Positions 1-7,450 of a stretch of 16,581 nucleotides of DNA are shown here, piece by piece. Where the stretch lies: contig JAKAVU010000020.1 of assembly GCA_021817185.1 (NCBI GenBank), positions 1 to 16,581 of the forward strand. The letters run 5' to 3'. A program made the position numbers and the translations under genes. Within the stretch, counting starts at the first letter, position 1. Each line of letters begins with the position of its first letter. The stretch comes from a bacterium (GTDB lineage Bacteria > Chloroflexota > Dormibacteria > UBA8260 > Bog-877). The notes under the pieces were generated by a model. The model saw only the letters and a program-made list of their open reading frames with translations, did no database searches and had not been told where the DNA came from.

Positions 1-389
1 TGGGCGGAGCCCAGCTGCTGCTGGTGGGCATTCTGCTGCTGCCCGTCTTACCCCTCACGGGTGGGCTGCCCATGCCCGGTCCCGGAGTGATCGCGGCGGT
101 GATCTTCTCGGCACTGGGCGCCTCCGCGTTCGGGTTCGCGGTGCAAGCCGCTGCACAGAAGCACATCTCCAATGCCGCGGCAGCGGTCATCATGGCCACC
201 GAGCCCGGCTTCGCGCTGGTGGCGGGGGTGATGGTGGGAGAACAGCGCTTCGGGGTGCTCGCCGGCGTCGGGTTCCTCATGCTCGTGATCGGAGTGTTGG
301 CACAGGGTGACGGGCCCTGGGGCGAACGAGTGCGCGCCGCCCTGCTCACCGCGGTGTCGGCCGGACGGCTTCGGCATCAGGAGGCCTGA
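1..389 (+). CDS. EamA/DMT-family transporter, C-terminal part (5' end outside window)
   Basis: The reading frame is open from the left edge to a TGA at 387-389, so only the C-terminal half (about 128 residues) is present. It is strongly hydrophobic, with roughly four membrane segments separated by short polar turns. The stretch FGFAVQAAAQKHISNAAAAV followed by a TEPGFALVAG-like segment and a GE motif is typical of the last EamA repeat of drug/metabolite exporters (the YdcZ/RhaT superfamily), where an alanine-rich helix leads to an 'xEP' turn. These proteins sit in the cytoplasmic membrane and export small metabolites; the substrate cannot be read from the sequence. The short charged tail after the last helix is cytoplasmic by inference. 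The next gene starts 70 bases downstream on the same strand, so co-transcription is possible but not shown. Confidence 0.8.
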   Translation, partial: GGAQLLLVGILLLPVLPLTGGLPMPGPGVIAAVIFSALGASAFGFAVQAAAQKHISNAAAAVIMATEPGFALVAGVMVGEQRFGVLAGVGFLMLVIGVLAQGDGPWGERVRAALLTAVSAGRLRHQEA

Positions 390-459
390 CCCGGGTCGGC
401 ACGACCAGAGGGCCAGTTCGGGGGCACGCCACGTCCGCTGAAGGCGAGAAACTGACTTC

Positions 460-1296
460 ATGAACTCGTCTCCGCTCACGCTGATGGTGGTCCACGCCCA
501 TCCCGACGACGAGGCCACCTCCACAGGCGGGATCCTCCATCGTTATGCCGACGAAGGGATCCGGACCGTATTGGTCACCTGCACCGGAGGTGAGCTGGGA
601 GATGGTCCGGGAGGGATCAAGCCCGATCAGGAAGGGCACGACGAGGAGGAGGTCCGGGCCATCCGCCGAGGCGAACTCGAGCGGGCCTGCGAGGTGCTTC
701 ACGTCGGCCACCTCGAACTGCTGGGCTACCTGGACTCAGGGATGGCCGGATGGGCCCAGAACGGGCGCCCGGGCTCGCTCTCGGGTACCCCGCTGGAGGA
801 CGAACTCACCCGGCTGCTGCCTCTCTTGGAGCGCTACCAGCCCCAGGTGCTGGTCAGCTACGACGAGAACGGAGGCTATGGCCATCCCGACCACATCCGG
901 GCCCACCAGCTCGCCCGCGAGGCCGCCCTCCGCTCCGGCGTACCGGCCAAGCTCTACTACACCGCGTTTGCGAAGTCGGCGTTCAAGGACGCCCTCCGGG
1001 CCGCCAAGGCCGCCGGGCTCTCAGCCGAGCAGCTCCCGGCTTTCGACTTCGACCCCGAGAACCCGCCATTCGGGGTGGAGGACGACGTGATCACGACCAC
1101 CGTCGACGTGGCGGCCGACATTGCCGCCAAACTGGCCGCCCTCAGAGCCCATGCCAGCCAGGCCGACAACGGGTTCCTGCTGGACCTGCCGGAGGCGGTG
1201 GTGGCAGCCGTGATGGGGCGCGAGCACTTCATTCGCGCGCTCGACAAGACCGGGGCCCCAGTGCCAGAAACGGACCTCTTCGCGGGCTTGCGCTAG
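460..1296 (+). CDS. PIG-L (LmbE-like) zinc deacetylase/amidase, mycothiol S-conjugate amidase-like
   Basis: The 278-residue protein has the PIG-L signature AHPDDE at residues 13-18 and HPDH at 142-145 within YDENGGYGHPDHI. By family knowledge His14, Asp17 and His145 would bind zinc and Asp16 act as general base. The YDENGGY block and the C-terminal ETDLFAGL ending closely resemble mycobacterial Mca, which cleaves mycothiol S-conjugates, and MshB, which deacetylates GlcNAc-inositol. The length is close to both (about 290-300). These resemblances were recalled, not aligned. The enzyme is probably cytosolic, acting on an N-acyl sugar or thiol conjugate. No mshA, mshC or mshD is nearby, so a mycothiol role is only a hypothesis; bacillithiol-type BshB chemistry or another N-acetylglucosaminide is possible. 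The ATG at 460 is the first in frame; its ribosome site is weak, and an internal ATG at 484 would still keep the zinc motif. Confidence 0.85.
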   Translation: MNSSPLTLMVVHAHPDDEATSTGGILHRYADEGIRTVLVTCTGGELGDGPGGIKPDQEGHDEEEVRAIRRGELERACEVLHVGHLELLGYLDSGMAGWAQNGRPGSLSGTPLEDELTRLLPLLERYQPQVLVSYDENGGYGHPDHIRAHQLAREAALRSGVPAKLYYTAFAKSAFKDALRAAKAAGLSAEQLPAFDFDPENPPFGVEDDVITTTVDVAADIAAKLAALRAHASQADNGFLLDLPEAVVAAVMGREHFIRALDKTGAPVPETDLFAGLR

Positions 1297-1406
1297 CCCC
1301 GGAAGGAGCGGCTCAGCGGCAGCGGGGCATGCGGCCAGGACACTCAGCCGACTCTCCACTTCCCGCAGCAGAATGGATGACGGGCAAGCTCTGATGGGAG
1401 GAATCG

Positions 1407-2321
1407 ATGTCGCGTAGTGGAAGGCAGTTCACCCTGCGCTTCGGGGACCAGGAGGCCGTGGTCACCGAGGTGGGCGGCACGTTACGAGAGTATCGGGTGG
1501 GGGGCCGTCCGGTCGTCGACGGCTTCTCACCAGTCGAGCGGAGTCGAGACGGTCGAGGCCAGATCCTGTTGCCCTGGCCGAATCGCATCGACGGCGGCCG
1601 GTACACCTTCGCGGACGGGGAGAATCAACTGCCCATCAACGAGATCGAGCACGGCAATGCCATCCACGGACTGGTTCGGTGGATACCCTGGACGCTACAG
1701 GAGGTCACCGGGAGCTCCGTCACGCTGGCGGCGATGATCTTCCCCCAACCGGGTTACGATCACCTGCTCGCCAGCGTGGTGGAGTACCAGCTCAGCGAAC
1801 AGGGGCTCACCGTGAAGCTGGTGGCCTCCAACCGAGGCGAGGAGGCCCTGCCGTTCGGAGTGGGGTTCCACCCCTACCTCGTTCTACCCCTCTCCCCCGT
1901 GGATGAGCTGGAGCTGGCAGTGCCCGCCACCCTGCGCCTCAGGGCCGACCGACGCGGGATCCCCGTCGGCGAACCGGTGGTGGTGGCCGGATCCGACTTC
2001 GACTTCACGACTCCCCGGCGGATCGGCCGGATCCAACTGGACACAACCTACACCGGGCTGGTCCGCACCGCCGCAGGCGAAGCCGAGGTGCGGCTGACCG
2101 ACCCGGTTTCGCGCGCCGGGGTGCGGCTATGGGCCGACCAGAACTTGCCCTACCTCCAGCTCTTCACCGGAGACACACTGGCCGATCCTGCCGCCCGCCG
2201 TCGCAGCCTGGCGGTCGAGCCGATGAGCTGCCCTCCGGACGCGTTCCGCTCGGGGCGAGATCTGGTGGTCCTGGTGCCCGGCGCCTCCTTCACCGCCAGC
2301 TGGGGGATTTCCGCGACGTGA
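1407..2321 (+). CDS. Aldose 1-epimerase (galactose mutarotase) family protein
   Basis: The 304-residue protein belongs to the galactose mutarotase-like beta-sandwich family, which interconverts alpha and beta anomers of sugars or sugar phosphates. Visible active-site blocks are WPNR (Arg60), GNAIHGLVR (His87), GVGFHPYL (His155) and AVEPMSCPPDAF (Glu271). In characterised members the two histidines and the glutamate are the acid/base pair that opens the ring. The length fits the bacterial YphB/GalM-like branch (290-340). The start is well supported: GGAGG lies about 6 nt before the ATG. The last four bases overlap the GTG of the next gene (HAD hydrolase), so translation of the two is probably coupled. 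Mutarotase plus a phosphoglucomutase-like HAD is a familiar carbohydrate pairing. The exact sugar is not visible. Confidence 0.9.
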   Translation: MSRSGRQFTLRFGDQEAVVTEVGGTLREYRVGGRPVVDGFSPVERSRDGRGQILLPWPNRIDGGRYTFADGENQLPINEIEHGNAIHGLVRWIPWTLQEVTGSSVTLAAMIFPQPGYDHLLASVVEYQLSEQGLTVKLVASNRGEEALPFGVGFHPYLVLPLSPVDELELAVPATLRLRADRRGIPVGEPVVVAGSDFDFTTPRRIGRIQLDTTYTGLVRTAAGEAEVRLTDPVSRAGVRLWADQNLPYLQLFTGDTLADPAARRRSLAVEPMSCPPDAFRSGRDLVVLVPGASFTASWGISAT

Positions 2322-2995
2322 CCCGAAGACTGGATGGGCAGGTCATCCTGGACCACGAGGATGTGGGCCGGATCGAGGCGGGCAGAGCCGTGCTCTTCGA
2401 TGTGGATGGTGTGCTACTGGATTCCATGCCGGTGTATCGCAGGGTATGGGCCAGGTGGGCCCGCGCCTGCGGCCTGGATCCCGACGCGGTCTGGGCGGTC
2501 ACCCCGGGCCGCAGACCAGCCGACGTCATCGAAGTGCTCGCACCCCAGCTGGATCTGGTGGACGAGATCGGCCGGCTGACGACCCTGCTGGACGGTGAAC
2601 TGGAGCACCTTCCCGCCATGCCGGGGGCGGCGGACCTCCTCACATCCCTGCCACCCTTCAGGTGGGCCCTGGTCACCTCCAACACCAAGGAGGTGGTACT
2701 GGCCTGCTTTCGCCGGCTGCTCCTGCCCACCCCGTTGCTGGTGGTCGACGGAGATGCCGTGGAGCGAGGGAAGCCCCACCCGGAGGGCTTCCTGAGGGCG
2801 GCCTCGGGACTCGGAGTGGCGCCGGGCGATTGCCTGGTTGTGGAGGACGCGCCCGCAGGAGTTCTGGCCGCCCGGGCTGCGGGGATGACCGTGCTCGGGA
2901 TAGCATCCACCGAGCCCGAGGAGAAGCTCGCCGCAGCGGACTCGGTCTTCGCGTCGCTCCGGGAGGCTGCCCCCGCCATCCGGGATTGGCTCTAG
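2318..2995 (+). CDS. HAD-superfamily hydrolase, beta-phosphoglucomutase-like (subfamily IA)
   Basis: The 225-residue protein has all four HAD motifs: FDVDGVLLDS (nucleophile Asp28 and Asp30), VTSN (Thr120/Ser121), GKPHP (Lys152) and VVEDAPAG (Glu176/Asp177). An alpha-helical cap lies between motifs I and II, as in subfamily IA. The DVDGVLLDS...GKPHPE...EDAPAGV pattern is shared by beta-phosphoglucomutase, phosphoglycolate phosphatase and related sugar-phosphate phosphatases, and these cannot be separated here. The frame is open further upstream, but that part overlaps the epimerase gene. The GTG at 2318 forms a GTGA overlap with the upstream stop and places motif I at the usual distance from the N-terminus after a short leader. 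The coupling suggests action on a sugar phosphate in the cytosol. It converges on the M18 peptidase gene 102 bases on. Confidence 0.88.
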   Translation: MTRRLDGQVILDHEDVGRIEAGRAVLFDVDGVLLDSMPVYRRVWARWARACGLDPDAVWAVTPGRRPADVIEVLAPQLDLVDEIGRLTTLLDGELEHLPAMPGAADLLTSLPPFRWALVTSNTKEVVLACFRRLLLPTPLLVVDGDAVERGKPHPEGFLRAASGLGVAPGDCLVVEDAPAGVLAARAAGMTVLGIASTEPEEKLAAADSVFASLREAAPAIRDWL

Positions 2996-3054
2996 CAGCG
3001 ACCTTCAGACGGGCGACTCAGCCGCGGCGCCGTCCGCAAAGCCCACGCGGTAGG

Positions 3055-3068
3055 GCCGGGTCACCGGC
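3055..3068. terminator. Short hairpin between convergent HAD and M18 genes
   Basis: A GCCGG/CCGGC 5-bp stem with a 4-base loop lies in the 102-base gap between two converging stop codons. There is no U-tract on either side, so it is at most a weak or factor-dependent terminator. GC-rich DNA produces such stems by chance. Confidence 0.2.
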
Positions 3069-3097
3069 GCTGGCGGCCGTGGCAGCGGGCGGTCTAC

Positions 3098-4423
3098 CTA
3101 CCGCGGGCTGGTCAGGAACTGAGCCAGAGCGCGCACCATCCACAGGACGTCCTGGGAGCCGCAGAGCTCCCGGGCCGAATGCATGGCGAGCTGGGAGAAT
3201 CCAACGTCGACTGTCGCAACTCCCAGGCGGGCGGAGAGGGCCGGCCCGATCGTGCTGCCACAGGGGCGGTCGGACCGCGCCAAAAACGTCTGCACCGGCA
3301 CTCCGGCCGCCTGGCAGCAGGCCGAAAAGCGAGCTGCGCCCGAAGCATCGGTGGCATACCGCTGTCCGGCGTTGACCTTGATCGCTGGCCCCTGGTTCAA
3401 GTGGACCAGATGGCCGGGCTCGTAGTGGTCCAGGTAGTTCGGGTTCACCGCGTGCGTCATGTCCGCCGAGACCAATGTGCTCTGGGACATGCTGCGCAGG
3501 AATTCCTCTCGGTTCCATCCCCACGCCAGGCAGATCCGCTCCAGAGTGGCCGGCAGGAACTCCCCGTCCGCTCCGGTCGAGCTGGTGCTGCCGACCTCTT
3601 CGTGGTCGAACAGGCAGACCACGGCCGGCAAGCTGAGACTCCCCGACCCGGCCCCGACCTGAGCCAGCGCTCGACAGGCCGCGTAGCTACTGCCGAGGTT
3701 GTCCAGCCGCGGCGCGCTCACGAATTCATCGCTGGCGCCGGCCAGCCGCCCCCCGGCCAGGTCGTGCACCATCAGATCCCAGGTTGCGATCGACGCTGAT
3801 TCGACTCCGAGGTGGTCGGCCAGGAGATCCTGGAAGCCGGGCAGGCCCTCCCCCGCCAACCCCATGATGGGCACCAGTTGCGTCTGCGGGTTCAGCCGCA
3901 GCCCATCGCTGCTCACCTGCCGATCGAGATGGGGCGCGAGCTGGGGGATCCGGAGCACGGGCCGGTCGATCCGCAGCAGCCGCAGCTCGACTTCGTCTCC
4001 GGCTCGAACGGCCACCCGACCGGAGATCCCCAGGTCGCGATCCAGCCATGAGTTCATCAGGAGGCCGCCGTACGGATCCACGGCGAGCTGGCGGTAGCCC
4101 GCCCGGTCCAGCTCCGGTCGCGGGCGGATGCGCAGGTTGGGGCTGTCGGTGTGGGCTCCGACGATCCGCATTGCCGAACCGGGCACGGCCCCCTCCGGAA
4201 GGGCCCAGGCGATCAGCGTGCCGCCGCGGACCACGAGATGCCGGCCACCAGCGGGCCACGGATCCGCCTCCTCGACTCGGGTGAAGCCAGCGCCCTCCAG
4301 CATCGCGGCAGCGCTGGCGCAGGCGTGGTAGGGCGAGGGGGCCGAATCGATGAAGTCGAGCAGGCCGAGCGCCTCGGCGGTGAATTCGCTGGGCGGGTGC
4401 CCTCCAGGCTGCATCGAGTCCAT
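3098..4423 (-). CDS. M18-family metalloaminopeptidase (aspartyl aminopeptidase-like)
   Basis: The 441-residue protein, cytosolic by family, removes N-terminal residues (often acidic) from peptides using two metal ions. M18 landmarks appear in order: GAHTDSPNLRIRP (His91, metal), SAPRLDN (Asp241, bridging metal), FDHEEVGS (Glu275/276, catalytic base and ligand), SADMTHAVNPNY (Asp321) and the C-terminal SQLAMHSARE (His415, metal). All expected ligands are present and the length matches the family (about 430). The ATG at 4423 was chosen because the LLDFIDSAPSPYHA start of the domain then lies near residue 20. A GTG at 4462 would add 13 residues with no domain match, and neither has a strong ribosome site. 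The gene is divergent from icd and convergent with the HAD gene, so it is probably monocistronic. Confidence 0.93.
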   Translation of the reverse strand: MDSMQPGGHPPSEFTAEALGLLDFIDSAPSPYHACASAAAMLEGAGFTRVEEADPWPAGGRHLVVRGGTLIAWALPEGAVPGSAMRIVGAHTDSPNLRIRPRPELDRAGYRQLAVDPYGGLLMNSWLDRDLGISGRVAVRAGDEVELRLLRIDRPVLRIPQLAPHLDRQVSSDGLRLNPQTQLVPIMGLAGEGLPGFQDLLADHLGVESASIATWDLMVHDLAGGRLAGASDEFVSAPRLDNLGSSYAACRALAQVGAGSGSLSLPAVVCLFDHEEVGSTSSTGADGEFLPATLERICLAWGWNREEFLRSMSQSTLVSADMTHAVNPNYLDHYEPGHLVHLNQGPAIKVNAGQRYATDASGAARFSACCQAAGVPVQTFLARSDRPCGSTIGPALSARLGVATVDVGFSQLAMHSARELCGSQDVLWMVRALAQFLTSPR

Positions 4424-4467
4424 GAAAGCAGATTGGGGCCCCCAAGCGCCCCTCACCCTCACTGCGG

Positions 4468-4473
4468 TAGGCT
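4468..4473 (+). promoter_or_regulatory. Possible -10 element upstream of icd
   Basis: TAGGCT fits the TANNNT -10 pattern of high-GC bacteria and lies in the divergent M18/icd gap, on the icd side. No convincing -35 box is seen. A GTG lies 7 nt downstream at 4481 and opens an 8-codon frame closed by TGA at 4505-4507, while icd itself begins at 4629. If real, the icd transcript has a leader of about 150 nt that includes a GC palindrome at 4595-4606. Confidence 0.3.
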
Positions 4474-4628
4474 GACCTTGGTGGACCTGCGGGGGAGTGG
4501 GATGTGAACGAGCTCCGAGTTCGGGCGATCGGCCACCGGCTCAGTTCCCACCCCTGACCGCCCTCCGCCATCTGGGGTTGGACCGCCACGGGCCGCCGCC
4601 GGCGGCGTTGGGCACAAGTGAGGTGGGT

Positions 4629-5843
4629 ATGGCCAAGATCAGGGTCGTCAATCCGGTGGTGGAACTCGATGGGGACGAGATGACTCGGATCATCTGGCAG
4701 CTGATCAAGGATCAGCTGATCCTGCCCCATCTGGAGCTGACTTTGGATTACTACGACCTGGGCATCGAGCACCGCGATGCCACCAACGACCAGGTGACCA
4801 TAGACGCCGCCCACGCCATCAAGCGACATGGGGTTGGCGTCAAGTGCGCCACCATCACCCCCGACGAGGCCAGGGTCAAGGAGTTCGGGCTGAAGCAGAT
4901 GTGGCGTTCCCCCAACGGCACGATCCGCAACATCCTGGGGGGCGTGATCTTTCGAGAGCCGATCGTGATCCGCAACATCCCGCGGCTGGTGCCAAGCTGG
5001 ACCAAGCCAATCGTGATCGGCCGCCACGCCCATGGCGACCAGTACCGCGCCACCGACTTCCGGGTTCCGGGGCCGGGGAAGGTGACCATCACCTACACCC
5101 CGGTAGACGGTGGGGAGCCGATGGAATTTTCCGTCGCCGACTTCGAAGGTGGGGGCGTGGCGATGGCGATGTACAACTACGATGACTCGATCCGCGACTT
5201 CGCCCGAGCGTCGCTGAGCTATGGGCTCAAGCGCGGGTTCCCGGTCTACCTCTCCACCAAGAACACGATCCTCAAGGTCTACGACGGTCGCTTCAAGGAC
5301 CTCTTCCAGGAGGTCTTCGATCAGGAGTTCAAGGCTCAGTTCGAAGCTGCCGGACTCACCTACGAACACCGCCTCATCGACGATATGGTGGCTGCCGCCA
5401 TCAAGTGGGAGGGGGGGTATGTGTGGGCCTGCAAGAACTACGACGGAGACGTGCAGTCGGACACGATCGCCCAGGGGTTCGGATCCCTGGGCCTGATGAC
5501 CAGTGTCCTGCTGACCCCGGACGGCCGCACCATGGAGGCCGAGGCGGCGCACGGCACCGTGACTCGCCACTACCGCCTCCATCAGCAGGGACTGCCCACC
5601 TCGACCAATCCCATCGCCTCGATCTTCGCCTGGACCAGAGCCCTGGCCCATCGCGGAGAGCTGGACGGCACCCCCGACGTGGTGCACTTCGCCGAGGCCC
5701 TGGAGGCGGCGTGCGTGGCCACCGTCGAGTCGGGGCGGATGACCAAGGACTTGGCTCTGCTCATCGGCCCGGACGCCGCCTGGCTCACCACCGAAGAGTT
5801 CTTGGGAGCGGTCGCAGAGGAGCTGTCCGCTCGGCTCGCCTGA
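4629..5843 (+). CDS. icd: NADP-dependent isocitrate dehydrogenase, eukaryote-like (type II)
   Basis: The 404-residue protein oxidatively decarboxylates isocitrate to 2-oxoglutarate in the TCA cycle, yielding NADPH. It opens with [14 protein letters not shown], the hallmark of the homodimeric eukaryote-like IDH branch rather than the E. coli type. Substrate-binding blocks follow: [22 protein letters not shown] (Ser94, Arg100), Arg109 in GVIFRE and Arg132. HGTVTRHYR near residue 310 carries the Arg-His pair that in human IDH1 sets NADP preference. The length (about 400-410 in this branch) is complete. The frame is open upstream to a GTG at 4497, but the ATG at 4629 has GAGGTG just before it and matches the family N-terminus ([18 protein letters not shown]), so it is chosen. 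The gene is divergent from the M18 peptidase and appears monocistronic. Confidence 0.96.
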   Translation: MAKIRVVNPVVELDGDEMTRIIWQLIKDQLILPHLELTLDYYDLGIEHRDATNDQVTIDAAHAIKRHGVGVKCATITPDEARVKEFGLKQMWRSPNGTIRNILGGVIFREPIVIRNIPRLVPSWTKPIVIGRHAHGDQYRATDFRVPGPGKVTITYTPVDGGEPMEFSVADFEGGGVAMAMYNYDDSIRDFARASLSYGLKRGFPVYLSTKNTILKVYDGRFKDLFQEVFDQEFKAQFEAAGLTYEHRLIDDMVAAAIKWEGGYVWACKNYDGDVQSDTIAQGFGSLGLMTSVLLTPDGRTMEAEAAHGTVTRHYRLHQQGLPTSTNPIASIFAWTRALAHRGELDGTPDVVHFAEALEAACVATVESGRMTKDLALLIGPDAAWLTTEEFLGAVAEELSARLA

Positions 5844-5855
5844 CCCCGGACTCGG

Positions 5856-5883
5856 GCGACGCGTCGGCGTGACGCGGGGTCGC
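5856..5883 (+). terminator. Hairpin after icd
   Basis: Thirteen bases after the icd stop, a two-part stem forms: GCGAC pairs with GTCGC and GCGTC with GACGC, giving 10 GC-rich base pairs, a 5-base loop and a 3-base GGG bulge. No U-run follows, so an intrinsic terminator is only suggested by position and stem strength. Confidence 0.4.
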
Positions 5884-5892
5884 CACGAACTG

Positions 5893-5914
5893 GCACCGGG
5901 CCAGCTGTCGGTGC
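5893..5914 (-). terminator. Hairpin downstream of the tRNA gene
   Basis: GCACCG/CGGTGC form a perfect 6-bp stem with a 10-base loop, starting 28 bases beyond the tRNA 3' end on the minus strand. It could end the tRNA transcript and block read-through from it into icd antisense. The flanking minus-strand sequence has only scattered Ts. Confidence 0.35.
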
Positions 5915-5942
5915 GGGAGTCCGCCCGCCCGATCGCCGGCCG

Positions 5943-6014
5943 TCGGGGCGGCAGGATTCGAACCTGCGACCTCCACTTCCCAAAAGTGGCGTGCTACCCC
6001 TGCACCACGCCCCG
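5943..6014 (-). tRNA. tRNA-Pro, anticodon UGG
   Basis: The minus strand folds into a complete 72-nt cloverleaf. The acceptor stem is CGGGGCG/CGCCCCG with discriminator A. The D arm is GTGC/GCAC with a GGGGTA-containing loop. The anticodon stem CCACT/AGTGG encloses loop TTTGGGA, giving anticodon TGG, and the T arm GCAGG/CCTGC encloses TTCGAAT. UGG reads CCA and, with wobble modification, other proline codons. CCA is not encoded at the 3' end. It stands alone between icd and rdgB. Confidence 0.95.
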
Positions 6015-6039
6015 TTCGGCCAGCGCCATCGGCCGCACC

Positions 6040-6045
6040 ATCATA
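6040..6045 (-). promoter_or_regulatory. -10 element for tRNA-Pro
   Basis: On the minus strand TATGAT, one base off the TATAAT consensus, lies 25 nt before the mature 5' end of the tRNA. This would give a short 5' leader for RNase P to remove. It stands out in an otherwise GC-rich stretch. No clear -35 hexamer is present at 17 nt spacing. Confidence 0.45.
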
Positions 6046-6088
6046 TTGATCTCGCCAGCAGTGGCCTGGCAGGGGCCGCGCCTCAGCC

Positions 6089-6706
6089 TCAGTCGGACCT
6101 GACGGTCAGCGAGCGCACCAGCTCCTGAGCCGCCCGGCCGCGATGGCTGAGGCTGGCCTTCTCTCCCTCCGCCAGCTCCGCCATCGTCCGGTCATGGCCT
6201 TCCGGCACGAAGATCGGATCGTAGCCGAAGCCGCCCCGCCCCCGGGGCGAGCCGAGCAGGGTGCCCCGGACCACCCCCTCCACGAAGAGCGGGTCACGCG
6301 AGCGCAAAGGGTCGAGATACGCCAGCACGCAGCGAAAGGTGGCCCCGCGCTGCCCGACCGGCAGGCGCGCCACCTTGGCGGCCAGGGCCTCAAGCAGCTG
6401 CTCTGAAGTGAACCCGTCTCCCATCCACCGGGCGGTCTGCACGCCGGGCCAGCCATCGAAGGCGTCGAGCTCGAGGCCGCTGTCATCCGCCAGCGCGGGA
6501 AGGCCGGTCGCCGTGTGCACGGCCACGGCCTTGATCACCGCGTTCTCACGGTAGCTAGCTCCACTCTCGTCCCAGGCCACGTCTCGGCCGCCCGGACACT
6601 CGTCAACGCTGACCAGCCGCCACGGAAGCTCGGTCAGGAGGCGGCGCAGTTCGGCGAGCTTGCCCTGATTGCGGCTGGCCAGGGCCACCAGGCGGTTCGG
6701 CGCCAT
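6089..6706 (-). CDS. rdgB: XTP/dITP diphosphatase (non-canonical purine NTP pyrophosphatase, Ham1 family)
   Basis: The 205-residue protein hydrolyses dITP, XTP and dXTP to monophosphates, cleaning the nucleotide pool. Family blocks are all visible: ASRNQGKLAEL (the SxNxxK substrate loop), YRENAVIKA, ADDSGLELDAF (catalytic acidic patch), GGFGYDPIF and the C-terminal SHRGRA. The length is typical (about 200). The ATG at 6706 was chosen. A TTG at 6721 would add five residues (VVKV-like) and leave only 3 nt after the rph stop; no strong ribosome site distinguishes them. It is the last gene of the tatA-tatC-rph-rdgB run. Pairing of rph with rdgB is common in many bacteria, including actinobacteria, and supports both calls. 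Confidence 0.95.
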   Translation of the reverse strand: MAPNRLVALASRNQGKLAELRRLLTELPWRLVSVDECPGGRDVAWDESGASYRENAVIKAVAVHTATGLPALADDSGLELDAFDGWPGVQTARWMGDGFTSEQLLEALAAKVARLPVGQRGATFRCVLAYLDPLRSRDPLFVEGVVRGTLLGSPRGRGGFGYDPIFVPEGHDRTMAELAEGEKASLSHRGRAAQELVRSLTVRSD

Positions 6707-6724
6707 GACTTTGACGACCAACGG

Positions 6725-7450
6725 TCAGGCGGGATGCACTTGCAGCGCCGCCGCCTGAGCTGCCAGCACCTGGCGGATGCCCGCCTCCGCCAGGGTCAGG
6801 ATCGGATCCAGCTGACGGCGGGGAAGTGCAGACCCCTCCGCGGTGCCCTGGACCTCGACGATCTCGAGCTGGTCTGTCATGACCAGGTTCAGGTCCACCG
6901 CAGCACGGCTGTCCTCACCGTAGTCCAGGTCAACCAGCGGGATCCCATCGACCAGCCCCGCGCTGATCGCCGCGACCTGGCGCACCAGTGGATCAGACTT
7001 CACCATGCCCGCTGCCTGCAACCGGCGGCAGGCCAGCGCCAGGGCCACGAAGCCACCGGAGATGGAGGCCGTGCGGGTACCACCATCAGCGCGCAGCACG
7101 TCGCAGTCCACGATCACGGTGCGCTCACCCAGACGACGCATGTCCACGGCGGCGCGCAGGCTGCGGGCCACCAGGCGCTGGATCTCCTGAGACCGCCCAT
7201 CCACGCGGCCGCCCCGCTCCCTGGGGCTGCGCTCCTGGGTGGCCCGGGGCAGCATGCCGTACTCGGCCGTCACCCAGCCCAGACGGGTGCCCCGCCGATG
7301 CGGGGGGACACGCTCCTCGATGGTGGCGGTGCACAGCACCCGGGTCCCGCCGACGGCGATGGTGACCGCCCCCTCTGCCCAACTATCGATCTCGGGCAAA
7401 ATGCTCAGCGGACGAATCGCAGCGGGCTCGCGCCCGTCCCCGCGGGCCAT
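6725..7450 (-). CDS. rph: Ribonuclease PH
   Basis: The 241-residue phosphorolytic 3'-5' exoribonuclease trims the 3' ends of tRNA precursors, releasing nucleoside diphosphates. RNase PH blocks are seen in order: DGREP near the N-terminus, VLCTATIEERVPP, RGTRLGWVTAEYGMLPRAT, the phosphate-binding TRTASISGGFVALALA, DLDYGEDSRAAVDLNLVMT and VEVQGTAEG. The length is the family norm (about 240). A much longer frame is open upstream but merely reads through tatC out of frame. The ATG at 7450 overlaps the tatC stop as ATGA, which fixes the start and implies coupling. The segment between DLNLVMT and VEVQGTAEG reads DQLEI instead of the usual glycine-rich turn, a minor deviation. Confidence 0.96.
   Translation of the reverse strand: MARGDGREPAAIRPLSILPEIDSWAEGAVTIAVGGTRVLCTATIEERVPPHRRGTRLGWVTAEYGMLPRATQERSPRERGGRVDGRSQEIQRLVARSLRAAVDMRRLGERTVIVDCDVLRADGGTRTASISGGFVALALACRRLQAAGMVKSDPLVRQVAAISAGLVDGIPLVDLDYGEDSRAAVDLNLVMTDQLEIVEVQGTAEGSALPRRQLDPILTLAEAGIRQVLAAQAAALQVHPA

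Noticed and set aside
1297..1406. Promoter between the Mca-like gene and the epimerase
   Set aside because: No hexamer pair or convincing TANNNT box at useful spacing; only the epimerase ribosome site is clear.
2129..2317. N-terminal extension of the HAD protein inside the epimerase gene
   Set aside because: The sequence has no HAD similarity and the epimerase frame carries its catalytic Glu271 here; the GTG at 2318 is the sensible start.
4497..4628. 44-residue N-terminal extension of icd
   Set aside because: The extension is Pro/Arg-rich without similarity, and the ATG at 4629 has a ribosome site and the canonical IDH N-terminus.
3726..5687. A 653-codon open frame on the minus strand, antisense to most of icd and extending into the M18 gene
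   Set aside because: It lies opposite icd and reads the M18 gene in the wrong frame; its translation is low-complexity His/Gly/Val/Arg-rich with no domain. Strong third-position GC in icd keeps such antisense frames free of stops.
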